DNA of 64,000 nucleotides from UBA1672 sp050633285. GTDB lineage: Bacteria > Pseudomonadota > Alphaproteobacteria > Micavibrionales > Micavibrionaceae. Positions 25,360-34,570 of the stretch are shown here, piece by piece (positions within the stretch are counted from its first letter, which is position 1; every line of letters starts with the position of its first letter). The stretch is from contig JBOEGG010000005.1 of the NCBI GenBank assembly GCA_050633285.1, forward strand, positions 1 to 64,000. The letters run 5' to 3'. The translations under genes and the position numbers were made by a program. The notes beneath the pieces are model-generated. The model saw only the letters and a program-made list of their open reading frames with translations, was not told where the DNA came from and ran no database searches.

Positions 25360-26612
25360 TACACCTTAACCAGCGCATGTTTTTTCTTGCCTGCGGAGAC
25401 TTTGATGTGTCCATCGTTTGTCAAATCGTTGATCGTAATTATTTGTTCGGCAGAAGTGATTTGTTCACCATTTACACGTGCACCGCCGCCCTGTACAAGG
25501 CGTTTAAATTCGCCTTTTGATTTGCAAAGACCTGTTTCTAAAAATATTTCTACGGCATTTATGCCTTCTTTTAGAAAGTCGACTTTAACCTCGATTGATG
25601 GTAAATCGCCGCCAATACCACCTTGTTCGAATACAGATTGAGCAGTTTTTGCAGCATCTTGTGCGGCGTCACGACCATGGCAAAGCGTGGTGGCCTCCAT
25701 CGCAAGGACTTTCTTCGCTTCGTTTATTTCTGCGCCTTGTAGAGCTTCCAGTTTATGGATTTCTTTCATATCTAATGTTGTGAAACGACGTAGTAAAGTG
25801 CCAACCATCACATCATCAACGTTACGCCAATATTGATAGTAATCGTAAGGGGAAAGTAGGTTACTGTTTAGCCATACCGCGCCGTTAAGCGTTTTACCCA
25901 TTTTCTTACCATCTGGAGTGGTCAGAAGTGGTGCGGTTAAGGCGAAGAGTTGAACACGGTCAGATTTATGCCCAAGATCAACACCATTAATAATGTTGCC
26001 CCATTGGTCTGACCCACCCATTTGTAGAATTGTTTTGTGACGACGATTAAGCTCAAGGAAATCATAGCCTTGCATAACCATATAGTTGAATTCGAGTAGG
26101 GTTAACGGGCTTTCACGGTCGAGGCGTTGTTTTACTGATTCGAATGAAACCATACGGTTGATTGTAAAGAAACGACCATAGTCGCGTAAAAAAGCAAGAT
26201 ATGATAATGCGTCCAGCCAGTCATTGTTATTGACCATTTTTGCATCGCTCTCACCATCGCCATATGTCAAAAACTGTTTGAAACAGGTGGCTTGAATATT
26301 CTCAATATTTTCATTGATTGTATCATCATCCAGTAATTTGCGTTGCTCATCCTTAAAAGAGGGATCCCCAATCTTGGATGTGCCCCCGCCCATGAGTGTG
26401 ATTGGTTTATGGCCACATTGTTGAAACCAGTAGAGCATCATGATTCCGGTGAGGTTACCGACATGCAGGGATTTTGCCGTTGCGTCAAAGCCTATATATG
26501 CGCTTTGTGTACCTGAGCAGAGTTTTGCATCCAAAGCATCGAAATCCGAGCATTGGTTGATGAAGCCGCGTTCATTCATGATGTTTAAAAAGTCTGATTT
26601 ATAATTGGCCAT
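25359..26612 (-). CDS. tyrS: Tyrosyl-tRNA synthetase
   Basis: Class I synthetase charging tRNA-Tyr; 417 residues. The HIGH-like motif is LHVGNLTG, the second signature is KMGKT (KMSKS variant), and the tyrosine-binding region GGSDQWGNI is intact. An S4 RNA-binding domain ends the protein (FKRLVQGGGARVNGEQI). It is divergent from anmK, an arrangement common in alphaproteobacteria. Confidence 0.97.
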   Translation of the reverse strand: MANYKSDFLNIMNERGFINQCSDFDALDAKLCSGTQSAYIGFDATAKSLHVGNLTGIMMLYWFQQCGHKPITLMGGGTSKIGDPSFKDEQRKLLDDDTINENIENIQATCFKQFLTYGDGESDAKMVNNNDWLDALSYLAFLRDYGRFFTINRMVSFESVKQRLDRESPLTLLEFNYMVMQGYDFLELNRRHKTILQMGGSDQWGNIINGVDLGHKSDRVQLFALTAPLLTTPDGKKMGKTLNGAVWLNSNLLSPYDYYQYWRNVDDVMVGTLLRRFTTLDMKEIHKLEALQGAEINEAKKVLAMEATTLCHGRDAAQDAAKTAQSVFEQGGIGGDLPSIEVKVDFLKEGINAVEIFLETGLCKSKGEFKRLVQGGGARVNGEQITSAEQIITINDLTNDGHIKVSAGKKKHALVKV

Positions 26613-26763
26613 TTTATTTACTTTTTTGGTTTGTTATTTTTGAGTGTATCTGTGTACGACCGTGTCGTTCATGCCTTGTATAGCAATAAATCTGAATGAG
26701 GACTATAGAATTTTCTACTGTAGAACCATATAGTGATAAATCGATAGTAAGAGGGTTATATGC

Positions 26764-27834
26764 ATGAGCGATAGTAAAGTCTATAGGGCAATTGGTTTGA
26801 TGTCAGGAACGTCGCTTGATGGTGTGATTGACGTGGCTTTAATCGAAACTGACGGGCAGGATTATGTGCGTCCTTTGCGCTATTTTGCATATCCTTACGA
26901 TATTTCTGTGCGTGATAAAGTGCGCGCCTGTTTTGGTAAGGTTGAGCGCGATGCGCAAGTTGATGATGTCGAAAGGCTTGTGACAGATTTGCATGTTGAG
27001 GCTGTGAGAGCATTTGATGAGAGTGCAGATATTATTGGATTTCATGGGCAGACCTTAACGCATGATCCGGATAGTGGGTTTACATGGCAAATTGGTGATG
27101 GAGAGAGGCTTGCACGTGAGACGGGGATTAATGTTGCGTGTGATATGCGTATGGATGATATTCGTGCCGGTGGTCAAGGTGCGCCTTTGTTGCCGCTGTA
27201 CCATAAGGCATTATTATCTGATCAGAAAAAGCCTGTTGCTGTTTTGAACCTTGGGGGTGTTTCGAATATTACCTATATTGGGGAGGGCGGTGATTTGATT
27301 GCGTTTGATTGTGGCCCTGCGAACGCACTTATGGATGACTTTATGAAGTTGCGTACGGGTGAAGAATTTGACCGAAATGGCAGTATGGCATCGCATGGTA
27401 CGGTTCAGGAAAATCTGGTCGAGAGTTTTTTGAATGATCCGTATTTTGACCAAAAACCTCCTAAATCTCTGGATCGAAACCGTTGGTCTATTGAGTGCGT
27501 GCGCTATGCAACGAAGGAGAATGGTATGGCGACGTTGTTGGAAATGAGTGTCGGTGCGATTGCGCGTGCGATGGAACATACCAATGGTGCACCGGAAATA
27601 GTTTATGTCGCGGGAGGTGGACGTAAGAATATATTTTTGATGGAAAGTATTGCCCAACGTCTGGGGACGCAGGTTTGTGCGGTTGAAGACCTTAGTTGGA
27701 ATGGTGATGCAACGGAGAGTGAGGGGTTTGCCTATCTTGCTGTGCGCTCTTTTCTCGGTTTGCCGTTAACTGTTCCGACGACGACAGGTGTGCCGAAACC
27801 GATGACGGGTGGTGTTTTGTATCGGGCAGCGTAA
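26764..27834 (+). CDS. anmK: Anhydro-N-acetylmuramic acid kinase
   Basis: Phosphorylates 1,6-anhydroMurNAc during cell-wall recycling. 356 residues, normal length. The N-terminal motif GLMSGTSLDGVD-like appears as GLMSGTSLDGVIDVAL. Other family elements are FHGQTLTHDP, the Asp-containing DMRMDDIRAGGQGAPL, NLGGVSNIT and DCGPANALMD, and a late GGGRKN. It is divergent from tyrS with about 150 bp for both promoters. A hairpin follows it. Confidence 0.97.
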   Translation: MSDSKVYRAIGLMSGTSLDGVIDVALIETDGQDYVRPLRYFAYPYDISVRDKVRACFGKVERDAQVDDVERLVTDLHVEAVRAFDESADIIGFHGQTLTHDPDSGFTWQIGDGERLARETGINVACDMRMDDIRAGGQGAPLLPLYHKALLSDQKKPVAVLNLGGVSNITYIGEGGDLIAFDCGPANALMDDFMKLRTGEEFDRNGSMASHGTVQENLVESFLNDPYFDQKPPKSLDRNRWSIECVRYATKENGMATLLEMSVGAIARAMEHTNGAPEIVYVAGGGRKNIFLMESIAQRLGTQVCAVEDLSWNGDATESEGFAYLAVRSFLGLPLTVPTTTGVPKPMTGGVLYRAA

Positions 27835-27860
27835 ATCTATTCTTTGTTTGAAATATAAAA

Positions 27861-27895
27861 GCACGCAGGGTATGACGCCAGCGTGCAATTGTTTA
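27861..27895. terminator. Probable terminator between convergent genes
   Basis: Arms GCACGC (27861-27866) and GCGTGC (27881-27886) with an imperfectly paired interior, followed by ATTGTTTATTTAT. Lies between anmK and the minus-strand orphan gene. Confidence 0.55.
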
Positions 27896-27916
27896 TTTAT
27901 GAGCGTAGTATTGCCT

Positions 27917-28252
27917 TTATGCTGGCTCTACCAAGTCGTTCTCTAATGTTGTGAATACGTGGTTGTTGAGGGTGCGTACGGTTGAGTCTGAGCTTGTCGC
28001 CGCAGTGATTGCATTTTGTGCTTCATCCGTTTTGAGCGTGTCAATAAATTCGCCAATTGTTGCACCATCAAAATCGACGATATCTACCATTCGTTGGTAC
28101 GCGTTTTCGGCGCGTTCGGATACGGCCTCTGGGGTTGTGTCTGCATTGTCAAAACTTCCCAAGTGTGCTTGCATTGATGTTGATTGTGCGAAAGTATTGA
28201 CAAGTTCGCCAATATTTTCTTGAAAAGGGGCGTCGAGTGATAGTGTGTTCAC
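27917..28252 (-). CDS. Small hypothetical protein
   Basis: 111 residues from the GTG at 28252, chosen because AGGAGA lies nine bases upstream; a longer frame from 28333 would put this site inside the gene. The product is acidic, Thr/Ala-rich and soluble (ENAYQRMVDIVDFDGATIG, then NAITAATSSDSTVRTLNNHV). No family is recognised. It is divergent from the Sua5-type gene and convergent with anmK. Confidence 0.65.
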   Translation of the reverse strand: MNTLSLDAPFQENIGELVNTFAQSTSMQAHLGSFDNADTTPEAVSERAENAYQRMVDIVDFDGATIGEFIDTLKTDEAQNAITAATSSDSTVRTLNNHVFTTLENDLVEPA

Positions 28253-28360
28253 AATAAATGTTCTCCTGAAATACTTGTGTATTCTAATCAATAAACCATT
28301 TATAAAAAACAAGTCAAAAAAAACTTGAAACAAATGATGTATGATGGTCTTTAGGGCGGT

Positions 28361-29350
28361 ATGACACGAATACTTGCAGCAAATCCAAAGTCTGTTGAAC
28401 AGGCCGCCGCCTTTTTAAAAGAGGGTGGTTTGGTTGGGATGCCGACTGAAACCGTCTATGGTTTGGCGGCGAATGCGTGTGATGGTCAGGCGGTTGCCAA
28501 AATTTTTGAAGCGAAAGGCAGGCCGCAATTTAATCCTTTAATCGTTCATGTGAATTCCATAGAAGAAGCGCAAGAGTTTGCGGAGATGAATGGGCAGGAA
28601 GTTCAAATAGCACAAAGCTTTTGGCCCGGCCCGTTAACAATGATTTTAAAGCGTAAGGATAATAGTGGCTTATCCGACCTTGTCAGTGCGGGATTACAAA
28701 CGGTTGCAGTGCGTGTTCCTGCCCATAAGGTGGCACGTGCCCTTATTAAGGCATGTGGTTTTCCTATTGCTGCGCCAAGTGCGAATAAATCCGGAAGTTT
28801 AAGCCCGACAAGTCCTGCACATGTTGCGCAAAGTTTAGGGGATGCTGTTGATGTTATTCTTGCGGATGGCGCATGTGCAGTGGGATTGGAATCTACTGTG
28901 ATTGATTGTAGCGGTGATGCGCCGCTTATCTTACGTCCCGGAGGGCTTAGTGCAGAAGATATTGCAGAAGTCATTGGTGTCGAAGTTTTATATGATCTTG
29001 GGGATCACGGGGGTGATGTTAAATCGCCGGGGCAGTTGTTGAAACATTATGCGCCTGATACGCCTGTGCGGTTGAATGCGATTGATTTGGAAGAAGGAGA
29101 GGCGCTGCTATCCTTTGGTTCGGTAAAGTTCATGGGTGTTAAGAATGGGGCGAGCGCATCGGATTTACCAAGGGACATGGTTTGTCACCTTAGTAAAGAG
29201 GGGGATTTATATGAGGCTGCGTCTAATTTATTTGCTATGATGCGCGAACTTGATAAGCCACAGCATAAAGCGATTGCGGTTATGAATATTCCCGAACAAG
29301 GTATTGGTATAGCGATTAATGATCGTCTTAAACGCGCGGCAAAACAGTAG
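28361..29350 (+). CDS. Threonylcarbamoyl-AMP synthase (Sua5 type)
   Basis: Makes threonylcarbamoyl-AMP for the t6A37 modification of ANN-decoding tRNAs. 329 residues, so it is the long Sua5 form: a YrdC domain (FLKEGGLVGMPTETVYGLAA; KGRPQFNPLIVHV; TVAVRVPAHK; APSANKSG) and a C-terminal Sua5 domain after the PGQLLKHYAPDTPV linker. The ATG at 28361 fits the usual family start. The next gene, at 29408, is on the same strand. Confidence 0.95.
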   Translation: MTRILAANPKSVEQAAAFLKEGGLVGMPTETVYGLAANACDGQAVAKIFEAKGRPQFNPLIVHVNSIEEAQEFAEMNGQEVQIAQSFWPGPLTMILKRKDNSGLSDLVSAGLQTVAVRVPAHKVARALIKACGFPIAAPSANKSGSLSPTSPAHVAQSLGDAVDVILADGACAVGLESTVIDCSGDAPLILRPGGLSAEDIAEVIGVEVLYDLGDHGGDVKSPGQLLKHYAPDTPVRLNAIDLEEGEALLSFGSVKFMGVKNGASASDLPRDMVCHLSKEGDLYEAASNLFAMMRELDKPQHKAIAVMNIPEQGIGIAINDRLKRAAKQ

Positions 29351-29407
29351 CCGGAAATAATAGGTTTGAACTTTTCAAAGTGTATAAAACACGCTAACCT
29401 GCGTGAT

Positions 29408-29857
29408 ATGAAACAGATTATTTATAGTATTTTTCTTTCTATTGGTGTGATGGTCAGCTCGCCTGCTTTTTCTGAAGTTTCTTCTAAAAGTGATGCAGAG
29501 CTTATGGTTGAGGCCGTTGTTTATGGGGCGCAGGCCGATGCATTTAGTGTGCATTGTGAACAAGATGCCACATTTGCGCAGCGCTTTATTGTTATGTTTT
29601 CGGCGCGGGAGGATGCGACGGATGATGTAGTGCAGTATTTGCAACAGATCCAACGTGATAATTTTGATAAAATGTTAGGTGTGCTTAAGGAAAGCGAGAA
29701 GCCTTGTAAAGATATTGAAGTGATGCTGAAGCGTTTGGACGTGATGCAGAAGCTTAAAGAGGTGTCCTATCTTTTGAATGGGGTAGATCCGAAAGATATT
29801 CCTAAAAGTAATGTTATTCCAGAGTTGAAGGAATTAATGCTTGAGAGTCAGTTGTAA
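29408..29857 (+). CDS. Secreted hypothetical protein
   Basis: 149 residues from the ATG at 29408; an upstream TTG at 29366 is possible, but the signal peptide starts at MKQIIYSIFLSIGVM, with likely cleavage after PAFSE-type SPAFS. The mature part is helical, with two cysteines and charged stretches. No family is recognised. It follows the Sua5-type gene by about 60 bp. Confidence 0.7.
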   Translation: MKQIIYSIFLSIGVMVSSPAFSEVSSKSDAELMVEAVVYGAQADAFSVHCEQDATFAQRFIVMFSAREDATDDVVQYLQQIQRDNFDKMLGVLKESEKPCKDIEVMLKRLDVMQKLKEVSYLLNGVDPKDIPKSNVIPELKELMLESQL

Positions 29858-29914
29858 TTCACTTACATCTTATGGTTATATATGTGCGGTAGAGCAAATG
29901 GGAGTGGTTCTGTG

Positions 29915-30907
29915 ATGCGGCGTAATCGATCGAATACAGGTTTAGAAAATTCAGGGCGTTTAAGATATTTTTTATCGTGGTTTTTGTGGCCGGCGTTATT
30001 CTTGATTTGTATGTCTGTGACTGCGTATGGTTTTGTGCAAGACGATCCGTATCTGCCGTTTATATGCTTTAACGGGGCGTATGCTTTTTTAATTATTAGT
30101 TTATTTTACCTGGAACGGTTTATGCCGCATGAAACAAGCTGGCATAAATCTGATGGGCAAACATTGGCCAATATTGCACATACATTGACCAGTAAAGGAA
30201 CATCGCAGATCTTATTGGTTGTTAATAGTTATATTGGTGCGAATATATTAAGCGAAGGGCAGGCAGGCCTTTTTGGTATAGAGCTTTGGCCTTCACAGTT
30301 TCCAATTGTAGGTCAGGTTGTTCTGGCGTTGATTGTGTCGGAATTTATGCTCTATTGGGCGCATCGTTCTGCGCATGAGTTTATGCCGTTATGGCGTTTT
30401 CATGCTATTCACCATAGTGTTGAAAAATTATGGTTTGTGAATACGGGGCGTTTTCATTTTGTTGATAGCCTTTACAGTATTGTCCTTGGTATTATTCCGT
30501 TAATCGCGTTGGGTGCATCAATGGATATTATTATGTGGTTGGGTGTTGTTACCGCCTTTATCGGGATGTTAACGCATTGTAATGTTGAGATGCGTTTTGG
30601 TGTGTTGTCATGGATATTTAATACACCGGAGCTTCATCGTTGGCACCATAGTAAGGCTTTGCGTGAGGGGAACACAAATTATGGTGAGAACCTTATGATT
30701 TGGGATCATGTGTTTCGGACTTTCTTCCATGAAGATCGTCGTCCGCCTGTGCGTATTGGTATTCATGAATATATGCCGAAAAAATTTACGCACCAGCTCT
30801 TATGGCCGTTTTTAACGCAAAAGAAGAAGGATGTTATCATTGCGTCATGTGATGCTGATAGTCTCGACGCGCATGGTGCAGCTTCTTATTCGCAGGCGGC
30901 GGAATAA
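29915..30907 (+). CDS. Sterol desaturase / fatty acid hydroxylase family protein
   Basis: About 330 residues from the ATG at 29915, after GGGAG; GTG 29912 and ATG 29882 are alternatives. Several membrane segments surround three histidine boxes that bind a di-iron centre: HRSAHE, HAIHHSVE and ELHRWHHS. The family hydroxylates or desaturates lipids in the membrane. The substrate, such as carotenoid, hopanoid or fatty acid, is not indicated. It stands between a secreted orphan and the GDP-fucose operon. Confidence 0.9.
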   Translation: MRRNRSNTGLENSGRLRYFLSWFLWPALFLICMSVTAYGFVQDDPYLPFICFNGAYAFLIISLFYLERFMPHETSWHKSDGQTLANIAHTLTSKGTSQILLVVNSYIGANILSEGQAGLFGIELWPSQFPIVGQVVLALIVSEFMLYWAHRSAHEFMPLWRFHAIHHSVEKLWFVNTGRFHFVDSLYSIVLGIIPLIALGASMDIIMWLGVVTAFIGMLTHCNVEMRFGVLSWIFNTPELHRWHHSKALREGNTNYGENLMIWDHVFRTFFHEDRRPPVRIGIHEYMPKKFTHQLLWPFLTQKKKDVIIASCDADSLDAHGAASYSQAAE

Positions 30908-31004
30908 TCAAAGTTCGTTATATTCTTTCAAAATAAAAATACATTTGTATTTATTCTTTTAATGATGCACACTTATGCGTGTTTTTTAAACAGGTATGGT
31001 AATC

Positions 31005-32087
31005 ATGACGCATACAAAAACCGCATTTATTACGGGAATATCAGGACAAGATGGTGCTTATTTAGCGCAATTTTTGTTGGATAAGGGATATTGCGTTCAC
31101 GGTTTGGTACGTTGGGATAGTTATGCAGATCCTTTGGACGGGTTAGGGCGATTGGATGCCCTTGGTCTGGTGAATGACTCTATTACACTTCATACTGGTG
31201 ACATTACTGATGGGCAAAGCTTAACTGCTTTGATTAAAAAAATTCAGCCGGATGAAATTTATAACCTTGCCGCTTTATCGCAAGTGGGGGTGAGCTTTGA
31301 AACACCTGCCTCAACATTGGATATTAATACAAAAGGAACTTTGGCTGTCTTTGAAGCTGTACGCTTGTTAGATATGACGGATAAGGTTCGCATTTATCAA
31401 GCCTCTTCGTCTGAAATGTTCGGTAGTTCACCGGGGCCGCAAAATGAAGATACGCCGATGCACCCATGTAGTCCGTACGGCGCGGCCAAGCTTGCGGCTT
31501 ATTGGCTTGCGCGGACATACCGAGATTCTTACGGCATGCATATTTCAAATGGTATTTTGTTTAATCACGAAAGTCCGCAGCGTGGAGAAGATTTTGTAAC
31601 GCGCAAGATTACCAAAGCCGTCGCGGAAATTGAGCAAGGCTGGCAAGAACCTTTGCGTCTTGGAAATCTTGACTCTGTACGTGATTGGGGACATGCGCGT
31701 GATTACGTGCAAGGTATGTGGATGATGTTGCAGCGTGATGTATCGGATGATTATGTTCTTGCGACCGGGCAGGCAAAGACGGTGCGTGAGTTTGTTGAAC
31801 GTGCTTTTGCGCATATTGGTATGAAGATTAAGTGGCGTGGTCAGGGATTAGATGAAATAGGCTATGACGTGAAGACCAAAAAGGTGTTGGTTCGTGTGGA
31901 TGAACAATTCTTTAGGCCAAAAGATGTCAATTATTTACTAGGTGATGCATCAAAAGCACATCGTGCTCTTGGGTGGGTGCCTAATATTATGTTTGATGAT
32001 TTGGTCAGTGAAATGGTGAATATGGACCGTCAGGCATTATCTGATATGTATGAACGTGAACGAATGCAATGGCAGAGCACTGGTTAA
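31005..32087 (+). CDS. gmd: GDP-mannose 4,6-dehydratase
   Basis: First step from GDP-mannose to GDP-L-fucose. About 360 residues from the ATG at 31005; another ATG at 30996 is possible. It is a short-chain dehydrogenase: NAD(P) motif TGISGQDG, active-site SSSEMFG, YGAAK (Tyr-x3-Lys), and the family stretch ILFNHESPQRGEDFVTRKI. It overlaps fcl by 19 bases and so leads a tight three-gene operon with fcl and manC. Confidence 0.96.
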   Translation: MTHTKTAFITGISGQDGAYLAQFLLDKGYCVHGLVRWDSYADPLDGLGRLDALGLVNDSITLHTGDITDGQSLTALIKKIQPDEIYNLAALSQVGVSFETPASTLDINTKGTLAVFEAVRLLDMTDKVRIYQASSSEMFGSSPGPQNEDTPMHPCSPYGAAKLAAYWLARTYRDSYGMHISNGILFNHESPQRGEDFVTRKITKAVAEIEQGWQEPLRLGNLDSVRDWGHARDYVQGMWMMLQRDVSDDYVLATGQAKTVREFVERAFAHIGMKIKWRGQGLDEIGYDVKTKKVLVRVDEQFFRPKDVNYLLGDASKAHRALGWVPNIMFDDLVSEMVNMDRQALSDMYERERMQWQSTG

Positions 32088-33040
32088 AGCAAGATACTCC
32101 TCTTCAAAATAAGAAAATATGGATTGCCGGTCATAATGGAATGGTCGGCTCTGCACTTATGCGGAGATTAGAGGGAGAGGGTGCGCAATTATTAGGTGTT
32201 TCGCGTCAAGAGTTAGATTTACGTCATCAAACGGATGTGCGTGATTGGGTCTTTGCGCATAAGCCGGATATGATTGTTCTGGCGGCGGCAAAGGTCGGTG
32301 GGATTATGGCGAATTCTGAAAACCTTGCTACGTTTTTCTACGATAATATGATGATATCTGCGAATGTCATACATAGTGCATATGAGGCAGGGGTTGGTCG
32401 TTTATTGTTTCTTGGTTCTTCTTGTATTTATCCGCGTGAATGTACGCAGCCAATCGCCGAGGAAGCGTTGCTTGGTGGGGCGTTAGAGCCAACGAATGAG
32501 GCATATGCTCTTGCTAAAATATCAGGGTTAAAAATGGCGCAATATTATCGCACGCAATATGGATGCGATTTTATTTCTGCAATGCCGTGTAATTTGTATG
32601 GAGTTGGTGATTCTTATGATGAACGTCATTCCCATGTTATCCCTGCTCTTATTATGAAAGTCCATAAAGCAAAGATTGAGGGAGCGCCTAGTGTGCACGT
32701 GTGGGGTAGTGGTCGGGCGTTGCGCGAATTTTTGTATGTAGATGATTTGGCAGATATTTTGGTATTATTATTACAAAAATACAATAGCGAACATCATATA
32801 AATATCGGATCTGGTGCGGAAATAACAATAAAAGAACTCGTGAGGATTATCTGTGAAGTTATTGGTTATAAAGGTGAAATTGTTTTTGATACAAAATTTC
32901 CAGATGGTACACCAAGAAAAGTGCTAGACACTAGCCGATTATTAGGAGTAGGGTGGGAGCCGAAAATGTGGCTAAAAGATGGCATAAAAAAGTGCCACGA
33001 AGATTTTTTGGGGAGATATCAAGATGAGTATAGCGGGTGA
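32069..33040 (+). CDS. fcl: GDP-L-fucose synthase
   Basis: Converts the GDP-4-keto-6-deoxymannose product of Gmd to GDP-L-fucose (epimerase and reductase). 323 residues, normal length. Motifs: AGHNGMVGSAL for NADPH, AAKVGGI, GSSCIYP, YALAK (catalytic Tyr/Lys), NLYGVGD. It overlaps the genes on both sides, gmd by 19 bases and manC by 17. The product would feed a fucosylated surface glycan. Confidence 0.96.
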   Translation: MAEHWLKQDTPLQNKKIWIAGHNGMVGSALMRRLEGEGAQLLGVSRQELDLRHQTDVRDWVFAHKPDMIVLAAAKVGGIMANSENLATFFYDNMMISANVIHSAYEAGVGRLLFLGSSCIYPRECTQPIAEEALLGGALEPTNEAYALAKISGLKMAQYYRTQYGCDFISAMPCNLYGVGDSYDERHSHVIPALIMKVHKAKIEGAPSVHVWGSGRALREFLYVDDLADILVLLLQKYNSEHHINIGSGAEITIKELVRIICEVIGYKGEIVFDTKFPDGTPRKVLDTSRLLGVGWEPKMWLKDGIKKCHEDFLGRYQDEYSG

Positions 33041-33941
33041 CATTGTCCCTGTGATATTGGCAGGGGGGCGCGGTGTACGGTTGCGTCCTTTGACGAGCGA
33101 GACATCTCCCAAACCATTTTTGCGTTTATTCTCAAAATATTCATTGTTTCAGGAAACTGTTCTTCGGGCTTGTGCGTTTGAAGCTCCTGTTATTGTAACG
33201 CATCATACTTATATTTCTTATGTACAAGAGCAGCTTGATGAGATTGGTGTTACTCCGCGCGCGATTATATTGGAGCCTGCACATAAGGGCACTGCGGCTG
33301 CTATTGCTATGGTGGCGTTTTACTTAAAAAATCAGGGTAAAGTTATGCTGGTTATGCCAAGTGACCATGTTATGGGCGGAGACCCTGATGGGCAATTTAT
33401 GCAGTGTATAGAGCAATCATTGGAAATGGTGGATGAGAACATCGTTATGATGGGGGCGAAGCCAACACGGGCAGAAACTAGTTATGGTTATATTGCTTTT
33501 GATAATATTGGTGATTGTGGCCCTTTGTATAAAATTAAGGAATTTATTGAAAAACCGAATTGTAAGAAAGCTCAATCTCTTGTGAAGGAAGAGGCTACTC
33601 TATGGAATACGGGAATTTTTGTTGTTCGCCCTAAAGTATATCTCCGTGCTTTGAAATCACATGAGAGTGATGTTTATAAATATAGTGAGCGTGCATTTTA
33701 TGCGAGTGAAGAAGATGCCGGGGTATATTATCCTGCTGAGGATGAGTTTATGAAAATTGATCCGGTGTCTGTTGATTATGCCGTGATGGAACGGTGTCAG
33801 AATGGTTATGTTGTTAAAATGACGTTGTTTTGGTGTGATGCCGGAACATGGCCTCAAGTTTTGCGTCTTAAAATGCAAACTATATTAAAGCGGGTGAAAT
33901 TGTCTGATTCTTCTGCTTCTTCTATTAAAAAAGCATCTTGA
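33024..33941 (+). CDS. manC: Mannose-1-phosphate guanylyltransferase (short form)
   Basis: Makes GDP-mannose, the substrate of Gmd. 305 residues, so it is only the nucleotidyltransferase part: VILAGGRGVRLRPLT, SETSPKPFL, VMPSDHV, IEKP, and DAGTW. The phosphomannose isomerase domain found in long ManC/AlgA proteins is absent. The start overlaps fcl. Its C-terminus ends in a Ser/Lys-rich tail. With gmd and fcl it completes GDP-L-fucose synthesis from mannose-1-phosphate. Confidence 0.92.
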   Translation: MSIAGDIVPVILAGGRGVRLRPLTSETSPKPFLRLFSKYSLFQETVLRACAFEAPVIVTHHTYISYVQEQLDEIGVTPRAIILEPAHKGTAAAIAMVAFYLKNQGKVMLVMPSDHVMGGDPDGQFMQCIEQSLEMVDENIVMMGAKPTRAETSYGYIAFDNIGDCGPLYKIKEFIEKPNCKKAQSLVKEEATLWNTGIFVVRPKVYLRALKSHESDVYKYSERAFYASEEDAGVYYPAEDEFMKIDPVSVDYAVMERCQNGYVVKMTLFWCDAGTWPQVLRLKMQTILKRVKLSDSSASSIKKAS

Positions 33942-34169
33942 GCGTTTAATTTTTAATTTTTATTTTTGAGTATTAGGATATGCTGTTATTATAGGTTGTA
34001 TCTAAGGGCTTCTATCTAAATAATAAAATGTATATGCAATTGTTTTACTTTAGTAAATTCTAATTTTACTATACTTAAGATAAAGTAAAAATATTTGACT
34101 CTCTGGTGAGTATTTGTAATATTTATTCAATACTAAAATAAATGAAAACTTTACTAGGGAGGTTTGGCT

Positions 34170-34472
34170 ATGTTTGATCCTGGTCTTTCCTCAAGAGCTC
34201 ATCTGATTCATGAGTATTATTCAGCAAATTGGGAGTCTGATGTTGAAGATGTGGTTATTGAGGTATGTGATTTAGAAGAAGATCCTTCTGGCTATCGTGT
34301 AACATACTATACTGACGAAAATGATGCCCGACAGGGAGGGGAGTCCTATTGTATAGGGGCGTCATTCTTACAAAATAGATTGAGAAAGTTGAAAAGGGCA
34401 GGTTTTGATGCCCCGATGACGAAAAAGGCGATTAATTTGATTAATCAAAAACGCTTACTTCTTGTATCGTAA
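34170..34472 (+). CDS. Small hypothetical protein
   Basis: 100 residues from the ATG at 34170, seven bases after AGGGAGGT; an in-frame TTG at 34164 is too close to that site. The product begins DPGLSSRAHLIHEYYSANW, is acidic in the first half and basic at the C-terminus (LRKLKRAGFDAPMTKKAI). No family is recognised. An AT-rich gap of about 230 bases precedes it, and it may be co-transcribed with the CtlX-like gene. Confidence 0.65.
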   Translation: MFDPGLSSRAHLIHEYYSANWESDVEDVVIEVCDLEEDPSGYRVTYYTDENDARQGGESYCIGASFLQNRLRKLKRAGFDAPMTKKAINLINQKRLLLVS

Positions 34473-34570
34473 TTTTACTTTTATCTTTATGCGCTCATTT
34501 TGTGATATTTTTAAGATTGTTCTACTATTATAGAGATTATCTTGGATATCATGAGAGGGCGCATTATTTT